DNA from: JAJPKK01 sp963844635
GTDB lineage: Bacteria; Pseudomonadota; Alphaproteobacteria; Rhizobiales; Xanthobacteraceae
Direction: 5' to 3'
DNA: 64,000 nt
Assembly: GCA_963844635.1 (NCBI GenBank)
Contig: CAWJPD010000003.1
Location: forward strand, 930,001 to 994,000
The notes below the pieces were generated by a model, which had not been told where the DNA came from, searched no databases, and saw only the letters and a program-made list of their open reading frames with translations. Position 1 is the first letter of the stretch. Each line of letters begins with the position of its first letter. The position numbers and the translations under genes are program-made. Of the stretch, positions 58,589 to 64,000 are shown piece after piece.

Positions 58589-59641
58589 TCACACCCCCAG
58601 CTTGGTGAGGAGTTCGTTGGCCAAGGCCGATATTCGCTCGTGTAAGCCCTGATAACCCCATTTTTGCTTCAAGGTCGAATGCGCGGAATACTCGGCGGCG
58701 GCAGCACTTTGGTTCCCCTGCGCAATGATCGTTTCGAAAACCGGCGGCCAATTTTTTGGGTCGGCGACATGGTTCTGTCGAAGCTGCTTCTCCATGTTCT
58801 TGTGCACGGTGGAGCGACTGTCATACTTGGTCACGACGATGCCCAGTGCTTCTATGTCTTCCGCGATCTCCTCGGAAAAGTCGCGAACGCGGCGAACAAT
58901 TTGCGGGATGCCGTATGTTGAGAGGATATCCGGGATCGTCGGGATCACGAACGCCTGAGACATCCGCAGGCCGTTCTGCGTGATTTTCCCGAGGTTCGGG
59001 GGACAATCAATCATCACGATATCGTAGTCTTCGACGAGGTCCTTTGTAGCGCGCCACAAGATATCGAACGGTCTGATCGCGCCGTACTTTCCGACTGGCG
59101 TGTTGATTATTTCATCCTGAACATCGATGAGGTCGAGGCTTGATGGCAGCAAATCGATTGTTGTGGCAGCAGACACATCAGAGACCTTCTTCTGGAGGGT
59201 CTTCCCGAGGTCGAATTTTTTGCGCTCGGGGTGAAGGGCGTCCTTGAACAGCTGAGCAAGCGTATGTCCCTCATCATTCAACTCGCGCCACTTCTCTTCA
59301 CCAATTAGCATCACGGTGGCGTTCGTCTGTGGATCAAGATCGATCACAAGAACCTTCTTACGTCTTTCGGCGGAAAACGTTTCCGCGAGCGCCACCGTCG
59401 TCGTGGTCTTTCCAACACCTCCCTTCAAGTTGATCGTCGAGAATACGAGAGCCATCGGTATCTTTCTCCTCCTTAACCATGCGCGCACTTGCGAGCGCCG
59501 GAACACGGGGCCGGAAGCGAGGTCAACCAAAGGCCTCGGGAAGTCGGCTAGGCGGCTTCGCCAATTGGCAACCGCTTGGCGCGACACCTTCGCAATTTTG
59601 GCGATCTCATTGATGCCGACCAAATCGTCGTCAAGCTCCAT
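58589..59641 (-). CDS. parA: ParA-family ATPase with N-terminal HTH
   Basis: 350 residues from ATG 59641. Residues 1-60 form a MerR-like HTH (GINEIAKIAKVSRQAVANWR). The deviant Walker A is KGGVGKTTTT (~73-82); motif A' is VLVIDLDPQTNAT, and Walker B YDIVMIDCPPNLG. ParA proteins with HTH arms bind their own promoter as well as non-specific DNA and move plasmid or ICE copies. First gene of an operon with orf133, a small frame and the DrmD-like helicase. It is divergent from the gene at 59841. An internal Met63 (MALVFSTINLKGG) could give a short form. Confidence 0.92.
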   Translation of the reverse strand: MELDDDLVGINEIAKIAKVSRQAVANWRSRLADFPRPLVDLASGPVFRRSQVRAWLRRRKIPMALVFSTINLKGGVGKTTTTVALAETFSAERRKKVLVIDLDPQTNATVMLIGEEKWRELNDEGHTLAQLFKDALHPERKKFDLGKTLQKKVSDVSAATTIDLLPSSLDLIDVQDEIINTPVGKYGAIRPFDILWRATKDLVEDYDIVMIDCPPNLGKITQNGLRMSQAFVIPTIPDILSTYGIPQIVRRVRDFSEEIAEDIEALGIVVTKYDSRSTVHKNMEKQLRQNHVADPKNWPPVFETIIAQGNQSAAAAEYSAHSTLKQKWGYQGLHERISALANELLTKLGV

Positions 59642-59659
59642 TCCGGTCCTGTGTACATT

Positions 59660-59678
59660 GTAAACGTTAGCTGTTTAC
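59660..59678. promoter_or_regulatory. Inverted repeat before parA, likely operator
   Basis: GTAAAC, seven bases (GTTAGCT), GTTTAC: perfect 6-bp arms, 19 bases before the parA start, in the divergent space with 59841. ParA-HTH proteins commonly bind such sites, so autoregulation is a good guess. Confidence 0.5.
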
Positions 59679-59788
59679 GTCGTTCACAGCTCCCCGTCAA
59701 GCCGGTGATCGGGCTCCTCTTTGGTTAGGCGACTGGCTTAGGCAAGGGCTGTCCCGTCATGAAAAATGAGGACGGCTTGATCAATATG

Positions 59789-59821
59789 AATGTCAATGAT
59801 AACGTCGCGATAAATGTCAAT
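59789..59821 (+). repeat. Pair of direct AATGTCAAT repeats in the divergent space
   Basis: AATGTCAAT occurs at 59789-59797 and 59813-59821, 24 bases apart (about two helical turns). It lies just before the start at 59841. It could be a regulator or iteron-type binding site; two copies only. Confidence 0.35.
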
Positions 59822-59840
59822 CAAGGGGCAGTAAATAGCC

Positions 59841-61122
59841 ATGAGCGAAGCTCCTGTACTGAGGTTGATCCGTCCGGCAGGCGAACCTCTCGGTCTTTTT
59901 CTCAGGCCGGGGCACAATGATCACCGCGTGCTCTCGCAATTACTCTCAGAGGGCCGAACTTCCATGAGTGGCGTGGTGTTCGACCCGACTTATTTGAGCG
60001 CTCAAGAAGAGCTCGAGAACCGAGGTTCGGCGCCGCAACCTTTGGGCAGTTCTGGACACGCGATTAATGGAGATGGCTACCGCGGCCGGCTTCACGGAAC
60101 GGCGGTCAGCCCTTCCCTGGGCAGGGAGAGGAGTTCACCGTCCTCAAGATTTGAGTGGGGCCGCTGGCCAGGACGTTGTAGGCGCTATTGTCGAGTTCGC
60201 GGCTAAATTTGGCTTCAATGCACTCATTGTCGGCCATTATCTAGAACGCGGAACCGACGATATTTGGTTCGCGATCGACCTTGCCCTTCTCAGAGAGCTA
60301 CGGCGGCAACTTGATGTGCGGCAACTTGAGGATGTCGCTCTCTACTACACGTTAGCGCTACCAACCTCTGTTTTCCATGACCCAAGCAAACGCTCCGGGA
60401 TAAAATCTGCACTAAACAAGTTAGAGGTTGATGGACTGTGGCTTCGGGTGCATCCATTTGGTGCCGGAAGCGGACACTTAACGCTCCAACGGTTCATTCA
60501 TTCGTGTCGCGAGCTACATTCACTCAATATGCCGCTCATATTGGAGAAGGCGGGAAACATCGGGCTTCCTCTATTGGCGTTTGGTGCAATAAGCGGAATT
60601 GAAACTGGTGTGAGTAGTGGAGATAAATTCGACTTCCATCGGCTCAGTCGGCCTCGCGTGGTCCAGAAGAAGAGCTTTGCCGCGCACGCGCGGGTGTACC
60701 TGCCGGGCCTCGGCCTTTTCTTAGATCGAGAGACCGCGTCGTTGTTTTTCAATAATCGCAGCCTAAAAGCTGGTTATGGCTGCCAAAATACCGCCTGTTG
60801 TAAGAGAGGCACATTCGACACGCTGAGCGATCCGCGTCGTCATTTTGTCTTCACCAGGATGGAAGAGGTGGGGGAGATCGGGCAGGTCCCCCCTTCGCTA
60901 CGCCCGGGCCAATATCTTGAAAACATGTTGAGGCCCGCGACCGATCGTCTGGGACGTGTTCTACAGACGAACTTGAATGACGAAATCAAGGGCCGCTTGG
61001 AAAGAGAGCGTCGCAAATTGGATGGTTGGCGCGAAACACTCGGAGAAATCTCACGAACTCAACCTGCGACAACGTTGGCTGTAACACCTGTCAGGCGCGT
61101 TGCTCGCAAACATGCGACTTGA
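59841..61122 (+). CDS. Unrecognised island protein upstream of Xre-RES (frameshifted)
   Basis: Starts at ATG 59841 (MSEAPVLRLIRPAGEPLGLF). One frame change near 60025 (LSAQEELENR, then RRRNLWAVLDTRLMEMATAA), giving about 425 residues. The middle looks like an alpha/beta barrel: RQLEDVALYYTLALPTSVFH, LEVDGLWLRVHPFGAGSGH and LPLLAFGAISGIETGVSSGD. A Cys group GCQNTACCKRG (from 60778) is followed by DTLSDPRRHFVFTRMEE, which may bind zinc. The end is a charged helix. I do not recognise the family. It is followed by Xre (31-base gap) and RES (15-base gap) on the same strand, so the three probably form one operon. Confidence 0.65.
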
Positions 61123-61153
61123 TTTGGCTTTTGGCCGTAACACGAGAAATTTT

Positions 61154-61492
61154 ATGTCTGGACCAATAGCTGTTCGCCTCGATCAAATTCGGCACGCTGC
61201 AAACATCTCAGCGCGGGAGGTTGCTCACCTTCTTAATACCACGCCAGAAACGGTCTCCCGCTGGCGAACCGGTCGGACAGAACCGCAACCTGACCGCCGC
61301 GATAATCTTCTTCGGCTTGAGTGGCTGGTGAAGGAACTTTCTGAACTTTATTCTCCGCAAGAGGCACACCTTTGGCTTTACTCACCTCATAAGCGTTTAG
61401 GCGGCGGTCGGCCAGCCGACTTAATCCAAGCAGGTCGCATGGAGGAGGTCTTGCGCATCATTGCGCAGTTGAAGGATGGCGCTTTCGTCTGA
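61154..61492 (+). CDS. Xre/MbcA/ParS-type antitoxin
   Basis: 112 residues from ATG 61154 (an in-frame start at 61100 overlaps the upstream gene). N-terminal HTH: RLDQIRHAANISAREVAHLL, NTTPETVSRWRTGRTEPQ. The C-terminal toxin-binding domain has LWLYSPHKRLGGGRPADLIQ and AGRMEEVLRIIAQLKDG, the hallmark of the MbcA/ParS/Xre family. In known systems it binds and inhibits the RES toxin and represses the operon. The RES gene starts 15 bases downstream. Confidence 0.9.
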   Translation: MSGPIAVRLDQIRHAANISAREVAHLLNTTPETVSRWRTGRTEPQPDRRDNLLRLEWLVKELSELYSPQEAHLWLYSPHKRLGGGRPADLIQAGRMEEVLRIIAQLKDGAFV

Positions 61493-61507
61493 GGTGGAGC
61501 TTCAAGG

Positions 61508-62029
61508 GTGATATATGTCCGAGACCTTCTCGAAACCCTTTCGCGCATTCCGCCGACGACTTGGCGCGGAACTGTTTTTCGACACATGTTTGCAAACTTT
61601 CCGCCCGACCGAGAGAACACGCTGGGAGCCCGATGGAACCCACCCGAGGTGCCTGCGATCTATACCAGCCTGAGCCGCGACACAGTCATTGCGGAGGCTG
61701 AATACCAGATGAGCATGGAACCGATCAGACCGCGGGTTCGAAGATCAGTGTATACTGTAAGCGTGGCGCTTTCGTCGGTGCTCGACCTATCCTCCCCGAC
61801 AACGCTAAAGAAATTTGATCTTGAAGCGACCGATCTCGCGGCAATTGATCACTCAAAATGCCAGACAATTGGCGGGGCAGTCCAACACCTGGGACATGAC
61901 GGACTGTTGATCCCTTCAGCTCGCCATCCGATGGGTATAAATCTAGTGATCTATCCGAACAAACAGACCGCGGACTATGAATTTAACGTCGTTGGTTATG
62001 AAGTCGTGTTTGAACCTTCGATGACCTGA
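61508..62029 (+). CDS. RES-domain toxin
   Basis: 173 residues from GTG 61508, with GAGGTGGAG upstream. RES signatures: VFRHMFANFPPDRENTLGAR, WNPPEVPAIYTSLSRDTVIA, EAEYQM, and LIPSARHPMGINLVIYPNK. The family's invariant R (in VFRH), E (in AEAEY) and S (in PSAR) are present. Related MbcT-type toxins break down NAD+ by phosphorolysis or hydrolysis. Partner of the Xre antitoxin directly upstream; the pair looks intact. Confidence 0.92.
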   Translation: MIYVRDLLETLSRIPPTTWRGTVFRHMFANFPPDRENTLGARWNPPEVPAIYTSLSRDTVIAEAEYQMSMEPIRPRVRRSVYTVSVALSSVLDLSSPTTLKKFDLEATDLAAIDHSKCQTIGGAVQHLGHDGLLIPSARHPMGINLVIYPNKQTADYEFNVVGYEVVFEPSMT

Positions 62030-62100
62030 GTTAACGATGTACCGTTCGATAGTGCTCCCCTAGGGAATAGTGTATTTTTTTGACAGACGGGGGGCTGCTT

Positions 62101-62170
62101 GTTACCCGGTCAAAGTGTTTCCATAGCAGATCGGCCACATTTCCGTCGGTTTTAATCGGCCACTTTGTAC
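62101..62170. mobile_element. Possible remnant end of another IS21-type element
   Basis: The string ATCGGCCACATTT (from 62129) is repeated as ATCGGCCACTTT (from 62154) with a CCGTCGGTTTTA spacer. Repeated boxes of this kind lie at IS21-family ends. It directly touches the truncated ABC-receptor gene at 62185. Confidence 0.35.
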
Positions 62171-62184
62171 TGGGCTAGCCATGA

Positions 62185-62365
62185 ACGTGCGGAACGCGGC
62201 GCGTTGGCGGATGGGGTAAGGATCGTCTTCACCGGCCCCGTCGAGATACCCGATCACTGGCAGCCTCCGCCGCTGCGCTAGTGCCGCGGACGGCTTGGCG
62301 AGTACCAATGTCGCTGTACCCCCAGCAAGGGTAAGCACATCGCGGCGTTGGCTGCAGTTGGCCAT
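62185..62365 (-). pseudogene. N-terminal stub of an ABC-type substrate-binding protein
   Basis: From ATG 62365: SQRRDVLTLAGGTATLVLAK (twin-arginine-like signal), then RRLPVIGYLDGAGEDDPYPI, RQRAAF. This is the start of the ABC_sub_bind family seen in many copies in Bradyrhizobium-type genomes (usual length ~330). Homology ends after ~60 residues, where the IS-end-like DNA begins. Confidence 0.6.
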
Positions 62366-62784
62366 CTAATCCTGCCGCCAGATTTGGACCAACGCTACCA
62401 CGAATTTTTACGGCGAGCCTTCCCTCTGTCGGTCAGCTCTTGGCCAGGACGACAGTAGTCCATCGCTAGCTTTTCGAACCAGCAGAAGCTGACACCGTGT
62501 CCGCATGCCGTTCAGCATCTCGCCTTCTTAACATTTCGTTAACTCAGGTTTTTTGACCCCGGTGTGCCGCAGGCAGGGGTGGTCAACAGCCCGCGCGCCT
62601 TGCTCGGGCCATTGTGGGGGGGGCCGCGCGGACACCAGGGCCGCCCTCTGGGCGCGGCATGTCAGGACCCCGTCCCGCTACGCTCTAAACACTCCCGCGC
62701 TCCCAGCAACAATTTCGAAACCCTGCGCAGCGCCCCCCCCAGATGCGTTGGCCATTCGGCCTCGCTCTGAGACGAGGGCAAGAC
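62366..62784. other. Gap before ardC
   Basis: No gene seen. It includes a run of eight G (62615-62622) and a run of eight or more C (62731-62739). Promoter and leader of ardC probably lie in 62560-62780. Confidence 0.35.
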
Positions 62785-63669
62785 ATGAAACGCGATTTGT
62801 ATTCTGAGGTAACGACGCGGATTGTCGCCGAACTGGAAGCCGGTGCGGCTCCCTGGACTAAACCGTGGTCCGCCACCGCGGGCGCCAATGTCCCATGCAA
62901 TGCGGTCTCCAATCGCCCCTACAGCGGGGTCAATGTGGTCTTGCTCTGGATGGCGCAATCGGCCGGCTATCGCGCGCCGCGCTATCTCACCTACAAGCAG
63001 GCCGCGGAGTTGGGCGGCCACGTGCGCAAGGGCGAGCACGGCACAAAGGTGTATTTCGTCAAGCAACTCCAGGTGCGGGACAACGGCGCGGATGACGAGG
63101 ACGCGACCCGCATCGTCCCCATGATGCGAGATTACACCGTGTTTAACATCGACCAGTGTGAAGGCTTGCCGGACCGCGTTCTGACGTTGGGCGAGATCAA
63201 GCCGCGCAACCGCGATGAACGCGACGCCACGATTGACGAATTTCTGGCGTGCAGCGGCGCCAGCATCCGCGAAGAGGCTGGCGAAGCCTATTACCGTCCA
63301 AGCGATGACGTGATCAGCTTGCCGAGGTTCGAGGCGTTCAAGAGTGCCGCGCATTTTTACGGCACGGCGTTCCACGAGCTCGGGCACTGGACGGGGCATA
63401 AATCGCGGCTCGACCGAGACTTGCGCCACCGGTTCGGCGAACGCGCCTATGCTGCCGAGGAACTGGTTGCCGAGCTATGCGCGGCCTTCCTGTGCGCCGA
63501 GTTCTCCATTGATGGTGATTTGCGCCATGCCGGCTACATTCAGTCATGGATTGGCCTGCTGAAGGCCGATAGCCGGGCGTTCTTCACGGCATGCAGCAAA
63601 GCCCAGGGCGCCGCGGACTATCTCCGCGGCTTGGCGCTGCGCGACAGTCAACCGGCAACGGCGGCATGA
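62785..63669 (+). CDS. ardC: ArdC-type antirestriction protein
   Basis: 294 residues from ATG 62785, with GAGGGCAAG before. The N-terminal ssDNA-binding part has MKRDLYSEVTTRIVAELEAG, APWTKPW, and SNRPYSGVNVVLLWMAQSAG with YLTYKQAAELGGHVRKGEHG. The C-terminal zincin domain holds FHELGHWTGHKSRLDRD (HExxH) and AAEELVAELCAAFLCAEF with the third-ligand Glu. ArdC proteins protect incoming single-stranded DNA from restriction during conjugation. It is followed by a clamp-like gene 13 bases downstream with an AGGAGG site, so they form an operon. Confidence 0.93.
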   Translation: MKRDLYSEVTTRIVAELEAGAAPWTKPWSATAGANVPCNAVSNRPYSGVNVVLLWMAQSAGYRAPRYLTYKQAAELGGHVRKGEHGTKVYFVKQLQVRDNGADDEDATRIVPMMRDYTVFNIDQCEGLPDRVLTLGEIKPRNRDERDATIDEFLACSGASIREEAGEAYYRPSDDVISLPRFEAFKSAAHFYGTAFHELGHWTGHKSRLDRDLRHRFGERAYAAEELVAELCAAFLCAEFSIDGDLRHAGYIQSWIGLLKADSRAFFTACSKAQGAADYLRGLALRDSQPATAA

Positions 63670-63681
63670 GAGGAGGCCGCG

Positions 63682-64000
63682 ATGCTTGACAGAACAAGAG
63701 AAACAGAGACCGTGATTACCCTCACCGCGGGCGATTTATACGATGCATTCGCAAGAACGCGGCACGCCATGTCGAAGGAGCAAACCCGCTACTATCTTGC
63801 GGGGGTGTACGTTCATCCTTCGCCAGATTGGAAGACCCTGAATTTCGTGGCAACGGACGGGCACAGGCTTGCCCATGTCCGCGTCCCGATTTCGGCGCCG
63901 GCGCACTTTGCACCGGTCCTGATCAAGGCTGATTTCGTCGCAGACGTTCTCAGGCTGCTGGGGCGCAAATCCCAGCACTTGCTTTCGGCAACAATCAGGA
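63682..64000 (+). CDS. DNA sliding-clamp-like (DnaN middle-domain) protein, partial
   Basis: Starts at ATG 63682, ribosome site AGGAGG, 13 bases after ardC, and runs off the right edge. It reads AFARTRHAMSKEQTRYYLAG, then VYVHPSPDW and LNFVATDGHRLAHVRVPIS. The 'RHAMS-E-TRYYL-GV' and 'VATDGHRLA' blocks are the signatures of the second domain of the bacterial beta clamp. A short start sequence (~20 residues) replaces the first domain, so the product is not a normal three-domain clamp. Its remaining part lies outside the window. Confidence 0.75.
   Translation, partial: MLDRTRETETVITLTAGDLYDAFARTRHAMSKEQTRYYLAGVYVHPSPDWKTLNFVATDGHRLAHVRVPISAPAHFAPVLIKADFVADVLRLLGRKSQHLLSATIR

Overview
The window looks like a chromosomal segment of a GC-rich alphaproteobacterium of the order Hyphomicrobiales, closest in style to Bradyrhizobiaceae/Xanthobacteraceae. 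Supporting signs are orphan Bug-type tripartite-tricarboxylate receptors, DUF1491, DUF2336 and DUF1223 proteins, an alphaproteobacterial rsfS-rlmH-envC-ctpA block, and a dispersed ~100-bp intergenic palindromic repeat. The species cannot be fixed from the sequence alone.

Layout. 0-8 kb: a Bug receptor tail, a secreted protein and a PepSY membrane protein (both frameshifted), a STAS protein, and a periplasmic methionine-sulfoxide repair operon (msrB-dipZ-msrA). 8-13 kb: aldehyde dehydrogenase, secreted metallo-beta-lactamase-fold protein, VOC protein. 13-17 kb: a translationally coupled SNF2 helicase and SWIM zinc-finger pair. 17-25 kb: lipoprotein, DUF2336, DUF1491, HAD phosphatase, broken polysaccharide deacetylase, GlcG/HbpS-like protein, pheA, gamma-glutamyltransferase. 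25-33 kb: MazF-like toxin, htpX-lemA, an Rsm22-like methyltransferase, smc. 33-39 kb: porin-like protein, AMP-binding enzyme, and an IS1380-family element with a clear 4-bp target duplication inside a small gene. 39-48 kb: a three-gene envelope operon, a Bug receptor, rsfS, rlmH, envC-like, ctpA, DUF1223.

48.75 kb to the window end is a mobile island. It begins at a tRNA-Ser gene into which a tyrosine integrase reads, and the chromosomal repeat family stops exactly there. It carries a primase-helicase, an IS21-family element, a DrmD-like helicase cut by that element, an HTH-ParA operon, an unknown gene followed by Xre and RES toxin-antitoxin genes, an ArdC-type antirestriction protein and a DNA sliding-clamp-like protein running off the edge. 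The right end of the island is not seen.

Many genes are split by single-base frame changes (smc, ctpA, dipZ, integrase, PepSY, AMP-binding enzyme and others). Essential genes such as smc are among the worst hit, and the tRNA-Ser T-arm carries an extra C, so most of these are probably sequence errors rather than decay. Frameshifted genes are given as one feature over the whole span, with approximate break points.

Candidates for undescribed biology are the unknown-Xre-RES operon, the HTH-ParA/helicase operon, the ArdC/clamp pair, the repeat families and the Met-rich DipZ linker.
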